Positions 36,621-45,582 of a DNA stretch of 64,000 bases are shown piece by piece; position 1 is the first letter of the stretch; the number at the start of each line of letters is the position of its first letter. Source of the stretch: Microbacterium sp. GCS4 (GTDB lineage Bacteria > Actinomycetota > Actinomycetes > Actinomycetales > Microbacteriaceae); contig NZ_LGYE01000001.1 in NCBI RefSeq assembly GCF_001262495.1, forward strand, positions 992,001 to 1,056,000. Reading direction: 5' to 3'. The position numbers and the translations under genes are program-made. The notes under the pieces are model-generated. The model was given only the letters and a program-made list of their open reading frames with translations, was not told the DNA's origin and did no database searches.

Positions 36621-38305
36621 GCGTCACCTCCGTCGTCGCGCGCCGACTGCTGCTGTTGCTGTTGTTGTTGCTGCTGGTGGTTCCGCAGGTCCAGGTCCTC
36701 GTCCTGCGGCGACGACAGGAACGGCGGATGCGAATCCTCCCGCGCCGAACTCACGATGCCGATCGCGCCGGTCGCGAGCGAGACCTCGTCTGCCGCGGGA
36801 TCCGCCTCGCCGACCACGGCCGCCAGCGGGCCCGTGAGCAGCGACGGATCGATCACCCAGGTGTCCTTCGATCCGCCGCCCTGGCTGGAGTTCACCACGA
36901 GCTGCCCCTCCGGGAGCGCCACACGCGTGAGCCCGCCGGGTAGCACCCAGACGTCGTCCCCGTCGTTCACGGCGAACGGACGCAGGTCGACGTGCCGCGG
37001 GCGGAATCCGTCGTCCACGAGTGTCGGGATGGTCGACAGCTGCACGACGGGCTGCGCGATCCATCCGCGCGGATCCGCGAGGAGCTGCGTCCGCAGCGCG
37101 TCCAGCGTCGCCCGCGACGCCGCCGGCCCCACGACCAGGCCTTTGCCGCCCGAGCCGTCCACGGGCTTCACGACCAGCTCGTCGAGACGGTCGAGCACCT
37201 CCGCGAGCGCATCCGGTTCCTCGAGCCGCCACGTGTCGACGTTCGGGAGGATCGGATCCTCCCCGAGGTAGTACCGGATGAGCTCCGGCACGTAGGTGTA
37301 GACGAGCTTGTCGTCCGCCACCCCGTTGCCCACCGCGTTCGCGATCGTGACCGTGCCGAGCCGGGCTGCGAGCATCAGCCCCGGCGCCCCGAGAACCGAG
37401 TCCGGTCGGAACTGCTGCGGGTCGAGGAACTCGTCGTCGACGCGGCGGTAGATCACGTCGACCCTGGTCGGTCCGGCCGTGGTGTGCATCCACACCCGAC
37501 CCCCCGAGCAGAACAGGTCGCGGCCCTCCACGAGCTCGACCCCCATCATTCGGGCGAGCAAGGTGTGCTCGTAGTAGGCCGAGTTGTGCACCCCGGGGGT
37601 GAGGACGACGACCGTCGGGTCGTCGGCGCCCTCGGGGGCCGCGGCGCGGAGCGCCTGCAGCAGACGCCCGGGATAGTCGACCACAGGCCGCACGCGGAGG
37701 CTCGTGAACAGCTCGGGCAGCGTCTGCGCCATGACCCGCCGGTTCGCGAGCACATAGCTCACACCGCTCGGCACGCGCACGTTGTCTTCGAGCACGCGCC
37801 AGGCACCGGCCTCGTCCCGGATCAGGTCGATTCCCGCGACGTGGATGCGCACCCCGTTCGCGCCGACGATCCCCGCCGCCTGTCGATGGAAATGCGAGGA
37901 GGAGCTGATGAGCGACGCGGGGATGACGCCGTCCTTCACCGCGTGCTGCGGGCCGTAGACATCGGCGAGGAAGGCCTCCAGCGCGCGCACCCGTTGCTTC
38001 ACACCGGACTCGACGTACTTCCAGTCGTCCGCGGCGATGACCCGCGGGACGACGTCCAGCGGGAACGGCCGCTCCTCGCCCGCGAAGTCGAAGGTCACGC
38101 CCTGCGCGAGGTACGAGCTCGCCAGAGCATCCGTGCGGGCACGCAGCTCGGCGTCGTCCATCCCGGCGAGCGCCGGATACATGTCCTTGTACGGTGCGCG
38201 CACCCCACCCGACCCGGACATCGCATCGGCGGGGAACATCTCGTCCCAGGCCGCCGGTGCCCCCGGCGTTCGACGCGCTCCGTATCCGTTGAACAGCGAC
38301 TCCAT
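36614..38305 (-). CDS. Circularly permuted type 2 ATP-grasp protein
   Basis: A 563-residue ATP-grasp ligase with the permuted order: DVYGPQHAVKDGVIP and VHVAGIDLIRDEAG-type motifs come first, and the nucleotide-binding parts VVKPVDGSGGKGLVVG and NSSQGGGSKDTWV come late. Such enzymes form amide bonds from ATP. The C-terminus carries a run of ten glutamines (about residues 544-553), absent from most homologues and probably disordered. The start at 38305 gives the usual N-terminus. First of the three-gene operon. Confidence 0.88.
   Translation of the reverse strand: MESLFNGYGARRTPGAPAAWDEMFPADAMSGSGGVRAPYKDMYPALAGMDDAELRARTDALASSYLAQGVTFDFAGEERPFPLDVVPRVIAADDWKYVESGVKQRVRALEAFLADVYGPQHAVKDGVIPASLISSSSHFHRQAAGIVGANGVRIHVAGIDLIRDEAGAWRVLEDNVRVPSGVSYVLANRRVMAQTLPELFTSLRVRPVVDYPGRLLQALRAAAPEGADDPTVVVLTPGVHNSAYYEHTLLARMMGVELVEGRDLFCSGGRVWMHTTAGPTRVDVIYRRVDDEFLDPQQFRPDSVLGAPGLMLAARLGTVTIANAVGNGVADDKLVYTYVPELIRYYLGEDPILPNVDTWRLEEPDALAEVLDRLDELVVKPVDGSGGKGLVVGPAASRATLDALRTQLLADPRGWIAQPVVQLSTIPTLVDDGFRPRHVDLRPFAVNDGDDVWVLPGGLTRVALPEGQLVVNSSQGGGSKDTWVIDPSLLTGPLAAVVGEADPAADEVSLATGAIGIVSSAREDSHPPFLSSPQDEDLDLRNHQQQQQQQQQQSARDDGGDAC
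36647..36676 (-). repeat. Poly-glutamine CAG/CAA tract
   Basis: Ten consecutive glutamine codons, CAG and CAA mixed, near the 3-prime end of the ATP-grasp gene, flanked by His-Asn and Ser codons. A length change of whole codons would leave the frame and the overlapped alpha-E start untouched. Confidence 0.95.
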
Positions 38306-38499
38306 GTGGGCATGTTTCCCTGCCCCGGTTTCCGCGATGTTACACACGGGAGTCGGCCCGGCGACGAACCGACAGCGATAGGATCGACCTGTCCGGCATA
38401 TCGGCCGGTGCTTGAAAAAGAGGCACGAAGCCCCACGACGACGCGGCGGCGAGACACATACGGAACTCCTCCTCCGTCCCTGTCTCGAAAGGCACCCGC

Positions 38500-40152
38500 A
38501 TGCCCACCGTGTCCGCGCACGTCGCCCTCACCCTCGCCCAGCACATCGACGCCGTCTTCGGCGTGATGGGCAACGGCAACGCCTACTTCCTCGACGCGAT
38601 CGAGACGCAGACGGATGCCGTGTTCACCGCCGTCCGCCACGAGCAGGGCGCAGTGGTCGCCGCGGATGCGCACTTCCGCGCCTCGGGACGCATCGCCGCC
38701 GGCACGTCCACCTACGGCGCGGGCTTCACGAACACCCTCACGGCCCTCGCCGAAGCCGTGCAGGCTCACGTGCCCCTCGTGCTCGTGGTGGGCGACGAGC
38801 CCACCTCGGGTCCGCGCCCCTGGGACGTCGACCAGATCGCGCTCGCCTCGGCCGTCGGCGCCCGCACCTATACCGTCGGGCGTGCGGATGCCGCGGCGAC
38901 GACCGTGATCGCGATCGAACACGCCCTGACCTACCGCGTGCCCGTGGTCTTGGCGATCCCCTACGACGTCGCGTCACTCGACGCCGGCGACGTCGCCGAG
39001 GCGCCGGCACCGCGCCTTCCCGCTCCCCTCGCGCCGCGCGGCGAGTTCGCCGAGGGCATGCTCGACGAGATCGCCACGGCTCTCCGCGGTGCCGAGCGGC
39101 CCTTCCTCCTCGCCGGCCGCGGCGCTTGGCTCGCCGGTGCAGGCCCCGCGCTGGGCGAGCTGGCCGACCTCACGGGCGCGCTGACCGCCTCGTCGGCGCT
39201 CGGCCGCGGGGTGTTCCCCGCCGCGGAGTACGACCTCGGCGTGACGGGCGGCTTCGGCGCCGACGGCGCCATGGGGCTCGTGCGCACAGCAGACGTCGCC
39301 GTGGTGTTCGGCGCTTCGCTCAACCAGTTCACGATGCGCTTCGGGGAGTTGTTCGCCCCCGGAACCCGGGTGTTCCAGATCGACATCGCCCCGGCGGCGA
39401 CGCACCCGAACGTGGGCGGCTTCGTGCGAGCGGATGCCCGGGTGGCGGCAGAGGAGATCGTGACGCGACTGCGTGACCGCGGGGAGAACGTCGGCCCGTG
39501 GCGGGAGACGGTCGACGTGGTGGCGGCACGGGCGTACGCACCCGGTGACGATCTCGCCCCGGACGGGCGTCTCGACCCCCGGTCGGCAGCACGCCGCCTG
39601 GGCGAGCTGCTGCCCGCGGACCGCGTCGTCGTGTCGGACGGCGGCCACTTCATCGGCTGGGCGAACATGTACTGGCCGGTCGCCGCACCCGACCGCATGA
39701 TGATGGTCGGCACCGCGTTCCAGTCGATCGGCCAGGGATGGCCCAGCGTCGTCGGCGCGGCCCTCGCCCGACGCGACTCCACGATCGTGCTGACCTCCGG
39801 CGACGGAGGCGGGCTCATGGCGATCGCGGATCTCGAATCCGCGGTCCGGGCCGCGGCGGGTCGCGGCATCGCGGTGATCTGGAACGACGCCGCCTACGGC
39901 GCCGAGGTCAACCTCTACGGACTCAAAGGTCTCGCCGAGGGACCCATGCGCATCCCCGAGGTCGACTTCGCGGCGTTCGGCGCCGCAGTCGGAGCGGAGG
40001 GTGTGGTCGTGCGCACGCTCGACGACCTCGACCGGGTCGCCGCCTGGTCGCAGGAAGACCCCGCGACGCGGCGCTTCCTGCTTCTCGACCTCCGCATCTC
40101 GGGCGACGTGATCGCCCCGTACCAGCAGGAGATCATCCGCGTGAACTCGTGA
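38500..40152 (+). CDS. Acetolactate-synthase-like ThDP-dependent enzyme
   Basis: A 550-residue protein with the three-domain layout of the acetohydroxyacid synthase/benzoylformate decarboxylase group. The N-terminal Pyr domain has the cofactor-activating glutamate in VRHEQGAVVAADA, the middle domain is TPP_enzyme_M-like, and the C-terminal PP domain has the metal-binding LTSGDGGGLMAIADLE and WNDAAYG. The reaction is not evident; a 2-oxoacid decarboxylase or ligase is likely. Divergent from the ATP-grasp operon. AAAGG precedes the ATG. Confidence 0.82.
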   Translation: MPTVSAHVALTLAQHIDAVFGVMGNGNAYFLDAIETQTDAVFTAVRHEQGAVVAADAHFRASGRIAAGTSTYGAGFTNTLTALAEAVQAHVPLVLVVGDEPTSGPRPWDVDQIALASAVGARTYTVGRADAAATTVIAIEHALTYRVPVVLAIPYDVASLDAGDVAEAPAPRLPAPLAPRGEFAEGMLDEIATALRGAERPFLLAGRGAWLAGAGPALGELADLTGALTASSALGRGVFPAAEYDLGVTGGFGADGAMGLVRTADVAVVFGASLNQFTMRFGELFAPGTRVFQIDIAPAATHPNVGGFVRADARVAAEEIVTRLRDRGENVGPWRETVDVVAARAYAPGDDLAPDGRLDPRSAARRLGELLPADRVVVSDGGHFIGWANMYWPVAAPDRMMMVGTAFQSIGQGWPSVVGAALARRDSTIVLTSGDGGGLMAIADLESAVRAAAGRGIAVIWNDAAYGAEVNLYGLKGLAEGPMRIPEVDFAAFGAAVGAEGVVVRTLDDLDRVAAWSQEDPATRRFLLLDLRISGDVIAPYQQEIIRVNS

Positions 40153-40174
40153 GCGGCGCTGGCGGTCGACGATC

Positions 40175-40197
40175 GGGCCACTTCCGCGCAGTGGCCC
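40175..40197. terminator. Stem-loop after the ThDP enzyme gene
   Basis: Perfect 8-bp arms GGGCCACT and AGTGGCCC enclose a 7-base loop, 23 bases after the stop. No run of T follows, as is common in high-GC actinobacteria. Confidence 0.45.
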
Positions 40198-40222
40198 GCC
40201 GCCTTCTCGCTAGGCTCACGTC

Positions 40223-41080
40223 ATGACCGTCTCCCCCGTCGTCCTGCGCTACAGTGCCTTCGCCGCCGCTCCCGATGGAGGCAATCCCGCGGGCGTGGTT
40301 TTCGACGGCGACAGCCTCTCGGACGCGAGGATGCAGGAGATCGCCGCCGAAGTCGGCTACTCGGAGACCGCCTTCGTCGTGGGACGGGCAGCGGATGCTC
40401 CCGGGGCGCGCTACCGCGTGCGGTACTGGTCGCCGACCGCGGAGGTGCCCTTCTGCGGTCACGCGACCGTGGCGACCGCGGTGGCTCTCGCCGAGCGGGA
40501 CGGACCCAGCGAGGTCGTGTTCGACACCAACGCGGGGCCCGTGGCGCTGCGCTCGACGATCGCAGCGGACGGCGTAGTCGCGGTCTCGTTCACGAGCGTC
40601 GAGCCCGAGGTGCGCGCGATCGACGACGCGGTGCTCGACCGTCTGCTCGCCCTGCTGGGCGTGGCACGCTCCGACCTCGACCCGCGGTTCCCCGTCGCCG
40701 TGGCGTTCGCCGGCAACCGGCATCCGATCGTGGTGCTCGCGGATCGCGGACTTTTCGACCAGTTCCGCTTCGCTCCCGCCGAGGTCGCCGCGCTGATGCG
40801 CGAGCAAGGATGGCTGGGCACGGTGACCGTGCTGCACGTTCCGGGCGACGGCTCGGACATCGACGCAAGGAATCTGTTCCCCGTCGGTCGCATCACGGAG
40901 GACCCGGCCACGGGCTCTGCTGCCGCGTCGACCGGCGCGTATCTGCGCGAGCACGGCTATGCCGGACGTACGATCCGCATCCATCAGGGCGCGCACGTCC
41001 GTCGCCCGAGTCTCCTCACGGTCGCGATCCCGGAGTCCGGCGGAATCGAGGTCTCCGGCGGCGCGTTCCGCATCGCGTAG
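40223..41080 (+). CDS. PhzF family isomerase
   Basis: A 285-residue PhzF-fold protein with GGNPAGVVFDG near the start, the catalytic glutamate in GYSETAFVV, and DPATGSAAAS in the second half-domain. PhzF-like enzymes are epimerases or isomerases; no phenazine genes are near, so the substrate is unknown. It follows the ThDP gene on the same strand after a stem-loop. Confidence 0.88.
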   Translation: MTVSPVVLRYSAFAAAPDGGNPAGVVFDGDSLSDARMQEIAAEVGYSETAFVVGRAADAPGARYRVRYWSPTAEVPFCGHATVATAVALAERDGPSEVVFDTNAGPVALRSTIAADGVVAVSFTSVEPEVRAIDDAVLDRLLALLGVARSDLDPRFPVAVAFAGNRHPIVVLADRGLFDQFRFAPAEVAALMREQGWLGTVTVLHVPGDGSDIDARNLFPVGRITEDPATGSAAASTGAYLREHGYAGRTIRIHQGAHVRRPSLLTVAIPESGGIEVSGGAFRIA

Positions 41081-41106
41081 AGCGCACGCTCGCGTACCCT
41101 GCAGGG

Positions 41107-41541
41107 ATGCCTGCCATCCGCAACATCGCCGTCGGCCTGCCCGTGAAGGACGGCCACGTGCTCGCCCTCGAGGGCTACGACCACTCCCGCGACCTCCACT
41201 TCCTCCGGGCGATCGGCGGCGGCATCGAGTTCGGAGAGACCGCTGTCGAGGCGTTGCACCGCGAATACATGGAGGAGTTGGGCGTCGTGCTCGACAGCGC
41301 CGAGCCTCTGGGTGTGTTCGAGAACATCTTCACGTACAAAGGCGAGCGGGGTCATGAAATCGCTCACGTCTTCGCAGTCACCAGCACCGCGCTGGACGCC
41401 GTGCCGCTCGACGCCGTGCTCGAGATCCTCGATCAAGGCAGTCCGGTGCGCTGGGTGCCGATCGACGACATCGCCGCGGGCACCCGCGTGCTGTTCCCCG
41501 CGGGCGCACCGGAGTCGCTGCTCGCCCTCGCGTCGCGATGA
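41107..41541 (+). CDS. Nudix hydrolase
   Basis: A 144-residue Nudix protein. The Nudix box is complete: GGGIEFGETAVEALHREYM followed by EELGV. The second half (FENIFTYKG, HEIAHVFAV) resembles bacterial ADP-ribose or dinucleotide hydrolases. It is 26 bases after phzF and may be co-transcribed. Confidence 0.9.
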   Translation: MPAIRNIAVGLPVKDGHVLALEGYDHSRDLHFLRAIGGGIEFGETAVEALHREYMEELGVVLDSAEPLGVFENIFTYKGERGHEIAHVFAVTSTALDAVPLDAVLEILDQGSPVRWVPIDDIAAGTRVLFPAGAPESLLALASR

Positions 41542-41560
41542 CGAGCAGCGTGCCCGGTTC

Positions 41561-41941
41561 TCAGGCCTGCGCGCTGTAGTCCGGAAGCTCCTGCAGCGTC
41601 CAGGTGTTGCCGTCGGGGTCGTCGAACCACACGAAGCGGCCCCACCCGAGGTCCTCGACGCCTCGCGCTTCCACGCCCTGTGCGGTGAGCTGGGCCTTCG
41701 CCTCCTCGGCATTGGGCACGACGACCTGGATCGTCTTCTGCTGGCCGGGTTCGAGCGGGATGTCGAGACCGGTGCCGAACGCGATCGAGCACGCGGAACC
41801 CGGTGGCGTCATCTGCACGAAGCGCAGCCCCTCGTAGGGGACCTGATCGTGGTCGGGGTTGAAGCCGATCTTCGTGTAGAACTCCTTCGAGCGGTCGACA
41901 TCGCTCACCGGCACGAAGATGAGCTCGATCTTCCAGGACAT
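41561..41941 (-). CDS. VOC (glyoxalase/bleomycin resistance) family protein
   Basis: A 126-residue vicinal-oxygen-chelate protein with two beta-alpha-beta-beta-beta modules: IELIFVPVSDVDRSKEFYT begins the first and WFDDPDGNTWTLQEL ends the second. Many such small proteins are lactoylglutathione-lyase-like or bind antibiotics; the role is not clear. GGGAGG lies before the ATG. Confidence 0.85.
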   Translation of the reverse strand: MSWKIELIFVPVSDVDRSKEFYTKIGFNPDHDQVPYEGLRFVQMTPPGSACSIAFGTGLDIPLEPGQQKTIQVVVPNAEEAKAQLTAQGVEARGVEDLGWGRFVWFDDPDGNTWTLQELPDYSAQA

Positions 41942-42075
41942 GGTCACACCCTCCCGGCGGGCGTCGGCGCCCGCACGCGACTCACGGTACGCCGAGCCAC
42001 CGACATCCCACCAGGGATCGATCGCGTGCATCGGCGATATATCGGGATGCTGGTGCGAGCCCCGCGCGGAACGAC

Positions 42076-42136
42076 GGAGATCACGCGATTCGCAGGACCG
42101 AACCACGGGTATGACCCTGCGAATCGTGTGATCTCC
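42076..42136. repeat. Long inverted repeat after the flavin monooxygenase gene
   Basis: Two 21-bp arms (42076-42096 and 42116-42136) are complementary except at one position and enclose 19 bases. The element lies 45 bases beyond the monooxygenase stop, inside a 239-base gap otherwise without features. It could end transcription or be a mobile hairpin repeat; there is no T tract. Confidence 0.85.
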
Positions 42137-42180
42137 CGCAGAACGCGCGTGCCATCGCCGGCCCCGCACGCCACCGCGAG

Positions 42181-44046
42181 TCAGCGCGCCGGCAGCAGAG
42201 CCCCTGCGAAGAACTCCTCGAGCTCGTCGACCGCGTCCAGCGGCAGCACCGTCGCGACGTACTGGTCGGGCCGCACCACGACCACGACCCCGTCCCGCGA
42301 CAGCTCGCGAGCGGCGAAGATGTCGGTCTCGGTCCACTTCGACGGACCGGCCGCGTACACCTTCTCCCAGTCGGTCAGCCCGAGGGGCCCCGTCCTCGGC
42401 TGGAACAGCGCCGGGGCGCTCGTGACCTCCAGCTCCTCGTACGGCTGCTGGTACACGGCTTTCACATCGAACACGGCATCCGCGTCGGCATCCACCGGAG
42501 TGAAGAGCTCGAACACGCCCTCCGCAGCCGCAGCCCACGCAGCGAGCGCCGAGCCGTCGCGGTCGCCGAACGCGTACACCCGCCACCGACCGTCGGCGCG
42601 CGCATGGTGCCCGAGGTGCACGACGTTGCCGTCTCCGACGCGCACGACCTCCGCAGACTTGAAGCGCTTGCCGATCGGGAATCCCACCGCGAGGCCCTGG
42701 TGCAAGGCAGTCCCCGTGATCATCGACGGCGTGTACTGCGTCATGAACCCCGAGGGGAACTCGGCGGTCGCGAGATAGTACGTGGCGAGCTCGGCCGGGT
42801 CGGTGATCTCGGCGGGCTTGCGCGCCATGAGCGTCGACCATTCCCGGTCGAAGTCGATGAGCTGTTGGGCGACCGGGCGCCGCTCGGCCCCGTAGGTCGC
42901 GAGCAGCGCCTCAGGTGCTCGTCCGGTCAGCACCGATCCGAGCTTCCACCCGAGGTTGAAGCCGTCCTGCATCGAGACGTTCATGCCCTGTCCGGCCTTG
43001 GCGCTGTGCGTGTGGCAGGCGTCGCCGGTGAGGAACACCCTGGGCGTGCGACCGGAACCGTCGACCACGTCGTCGAAGCCGTCGGTGACGCGGTGGCCGA
43101 CCTCGTACACGCTGTGCCAGGCCACCTGCTTCACGTCGATCGAGTACGGGTGCAGGATCGCGTTCGCCTTGCGGATGACCTCCTCGATCGGGGTCTGCCG
43201 CACCCGGTGGTCGTCGTCTGCGGCGACCTCGCCGAGGTCGATGTACATCCGGCTGAGGTAGCCGCCCTCGCGCGGGATGTGCAGGATGTTGCCGGCCTCC
43301 GAGTTGATCGCGCATTTGGTGCGCCAGTCCGGGAAATCGGTGTTCACGAGCACGTCCATGACACCCCAGGCATGCGCGGCGCTCGCACCGACGTGGGTGC
43401 GGCCGATCGCCTGTCGCACCCCGCTGCGCGCGCCGTCGCATCCGGCGACGTACTTCGCGCGGACGGTCCGCTCCTCGCCCGCGCGCTCCCCGGCGACGTA
43501 CCGCACGCCGACCTCGACGGGGTACTCGCCCTCCTCGTGCACCGTGAGCCCGGTGAACTCGACGCCGTAGTCGGGCGCGATGCGCGCGGGTCCGTGCGCC
43601 GCGGCCTCCGCGAAGTAGTCGAGCACGCGCGCCTGGTTCACGATCAGGTGCGGGAACTCGCAGATGTCGTACGCGTAGTCGGCGGTGCGCGAGGTGCGGA
43701 TGATCTCGTCCGGCTTCTCGGGGTTCGGACCCCAGAAGTTCATCCAGCCGATGTTGTACGCCTCGGCGACGATGCGCTCCGCGAACCCGAAGGCCTGGAA
43801 GGTCTCGACGCTGCGGGGCTGGATGCCGTCGGCCTGGCCGAGCACGAGACGCCCGTCGCGCTTCTCGATGATGCGGGTCGTCACCCCCGGGTACTGGGAC
43901 ATCTGCGCGGCGAGCAGCATGCCCGCGGGGCCTGAGCCGACGATGAGCACGTCGACCTCGTCGGGGAGGTCGCTCGGTCTCTCGGCGACCTGTGCGGGGA
44001 GGACCCGCGGGTCGCCCGACACGTAGCCGTGGTGGTGGAACTGCAT
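42181..44046 (-). CDS. Class A flavoprotein aromatic monooxygenase (3-hydroxybenzoate 4-monooxygenase-like)
   Basis: A 621-residue FAD/NAD(P)H hydroxylase of the phenol hydroxylase/MobA type. The FAD motif VLIVGSGPAGMLLAAQM, the DG-type region AGCDGARSGVRQAIG and GDACHTHSAKAGQGMN are in order. The C-terminal thioredoxin-like domain (about residues 450-620) ends with VVRPDQYVATVLPL. It likely adds a hydroxyl next to an existing phenolic OH to make a catechol for the adjacent meta-cleavage genes. Starts five bases after the MHS stop. Confidence 0.85.
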   Translation of the reverse strand: MQFHHHGYVSGDPRVLPAQVAERPSDLPDEVDVLIVGSGPAGMLLAAQMSQYPGVTTRIIEKRDGRLVLGQADGIQPRSVETFQAFGFAERIVAEAYNIGWMNFWGPNPEKPDEIIRTSRTADYAYDICEFPHLIVNQARVLDYFAEAAAHGPARIAPDYGVEFTGLTVHEEGEYPVEVGVRYVAGERAGEERTVRAKYVAGCDGARSGVRQAIGRTHVGASAAHAWGVMDVLVNTDFPDWRTKCAINSEAGNILHIPREGGYLSRMYIDLGEVAADDDHRVRQTPIEEVIRKANAILHPYSIDVKQVAWHSVYEVGHRVTDGFDDVVDGSGRTPRVFLTGDACHTHSAKAGQGMNVSMQDGFNLGWKLGSVLTGRAPEALLATYGAERRPVAQQLIDFDREWSTLMARKPAEITDPAELATYYLATAEFPSGFMTQYTPSMITGTALHQGLAVGFPIGKRFKSAEVVRVGDGNVVHLGHHARADGRWRVYAFGDRDGSALAAWAAAAEGVFELFTPVDADADAVFDVKAVYQQPYEELEVTSAPALFQPRTGPLGLTDWEKVYAAGPSKWTETDIFAARELSRDGVVVVVRPDQYVATVLPLDAVDELEEFFAGALLPAR

Positions 44047-44051
44047 CGGGA

Positions 44052-45431
44052 TCACGCCCTCGCCATGCCGTAGACGGGGCTCACCGACTGCTCCTCCTCG
44101 TGGTCCGGTCCGAGCGGGATGCCGGAGCGGTCGCGCAGCAGCAGCGTGGCGATGAGGCCGAGCACGGTCATCCCGGCAAGGTACCAGGTGACCGCCTGCG
44201 TCGAGCCGGTCGCCTGCACGATCGCGGTCGCGATGGTCGGAGCGAACGCGCCTCCCGCGATCGCGCCGATCGCGTAGGAGATCGAGACGCCCGAGAAGCG
44301 GATGCTGGCCGGGAAGAGCTCGGTGTACAGCGCCGCCTGCGGCCCGTACGTGAACCCGAGGCCGATCGTGAGGATCGCGAGTCCCGCGAACAGGAGTCCG
44401 ATCTCGCCCGTGTTGACGAGCGGGAAGAGCGTGAACACGCCCACGAGCTGCAGGACCCAGCCGATGATGTAGGTCGTGCGGCGCCCGATGCGATCGGAGA
44501 CCCAGCCTGCCAGCAGCGTGGTGAGCAGCCAGGTGACGGCGGAGCCGGCGACCGCCCACAGCACGGGTCCGCGCTCGAGGCCGATCGGGCCATCGGGGTT
44601 GGTGGCGTAGCCCTGGATGTATCCGCCCGTGGTCATGTAGCCGACGGCGTTGTTGCCGGCGAACACGAACGCGGCGATGATCACGAGCAGCAGATGCTTC
44701 TTGAACAGCTGGACGATCGGCATCCTGGCGCGCTCCTTGCGCTCCGCGAGCTCGGCGAACACCGGGCTCTCCTCGACGCGGCGGCGGACGTAGTAACCGA
44801 CGAGGATCAGCACGACGCTGAGCAGGAAGGGCACGCGCCAGCCCCAGGAGAGGAACTGGTCGCCGGGCGCGATCGCCGTCATGAGCGCCATCACGCCGGA
44901 CGCCAGCAGCAGCCCGAGCGGCACGCCGATCTGTGGAGAGGCTCCGAAGATGCCGCGCTTGGTGCGCGGCGCGTGCTCGACGGCCATCAGCACAGCGCCG
45001 CCCCACTCACCGCCGGCGGAGATGCCCTGGATGATGCGGAGCAGCACGAGCAGCACCGGCGCGGTGATCCCGATCGCCTGATAGGTGGGGAGGATGCCGA
45101 TCAGAGCGGTCGCGGCGCCCATGAGGATCAGTGTCCACATGAGCACGGTCTTGCGACCGAGCTTGTCGCCGTAGTGACCGGCGAGGAAGGCACCGAGCGG
45201 GCGGAACAGGAAGCTCACGCCGACGGTCGCGAAGGCGATCAGGGCGCTGTTGGCACCGAGCGGCTCGAAGAAGAGCTGGCCGAACACCAGACCGACGGCC
45301 GTGGCGTAGATGAAGAAGTCGTACCACTCGACGGTGGTCCCGACGACGGTGGCGAACACGACGCGACGGCGATCGGTCGCGGAGGCGATGGTGCCGGTGG
45401 GTGTGAACCCGCCCTGTGGCTGCCCGCTCAT
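44052..45431 (-). CDS. MHS-family aromatic-acid transporter
   Basis: A 459-residue, twelve-helix symporter with VGTTVEWYDFFIYA, GDKLGRKTVLM and EWGGAVLMAVEHAP, closely similar in motifs to the transporter at 11361. It is first in a two-gene unit with the flavin monooxygenase and divergent from the ring-cleavage operon, so it probably imports the hydroxylated aromatic acid used there. AAAGGAG precedes the ATG. Confidence 0.87.
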   Translation of the reverse strand: MSGQPQGGFTPTGTIASATDRRRVVFATVVGTTVEWYDFFIYATAVGLVFGQLFFEPLGANSALIAFATVGVSFLFRPLGAFLAGHYGDKLGRKTVLMWTLILMGAATALIGILPTYQAIGITAPVLLVLLRIIQGISAGGEWGGAVLMAVEHAPRTKRGIFGASPQIGVPLGLLLASGVMALMTAIAPGDQFLSWGWRVPFLLSVVLILVGYYVRRRVEESPVFAELAERKERARMPIVQLFKKHLLLVIIAAFVFAGNNAVGYMTTGGYIQGYATNPDGPIGLERGPVLWAVAGSAVTWLLTTLLAGWVSDRIGRRTTYIIGWVLQLVGVFTLFPLVNTGEIGLLFAGLAILTIGLGFTYGPQAALYTELFPASIRFSGVSISYAIGAIAGGAFAPTIATAIVQATGSTQAVTWYLAGMTVLGLIATLLLRDRSGIPLGPDHEEEQSVSPVYGMARA

Positions 45432-45448
45432 GGGTATCTCCTTTGATG

Positions 45449-45464
45449 GTGACGGCACTGTCAC
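45449..45464. promoter_or_regulatory. Inverted repeat near the MHS start
   Basis: GTGAC and GTCAC arms around GGCACT, 18 bases upstream of the transporter start codon. Possible operator for the GntR-type regulator encoded in the divergent operon; weak. Confidence 0.25.
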
Positions 45465-45538
45465 GGCATTCCTGCGTGATCCGAACGAACGGAGCGGGCG
45501 GGTTGCCGGGGTGATCTCGATGATATACGATTTCGGAT

Positions 45539-45558
45539 ACGACGCAATACGGCGTCGT
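45539..45558. promoter_or_regulatory. Inverted repeat upstream of the FAH-RraA gene
   Basis: ACGACGC and GCGTCGT are perfect 7-bp arms around AATACG, 25 bases before the GTG start. The AT-rich stretch just left of it (GATATACGATTTCGGATAC) is also a plausible GntR or promoter element. Confidence 0.35.
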
Positions 45559-45582
45559 GACGATGCGCGAGGAGGCGCCCCC

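Noticed and set aside
41919..42131. Small plus-strand open frame in the gap after the flavin monooxygenase
   Set aside because: It runs through the VOC gene start and the inverted repeat, with no ribosome site or recognisable product.
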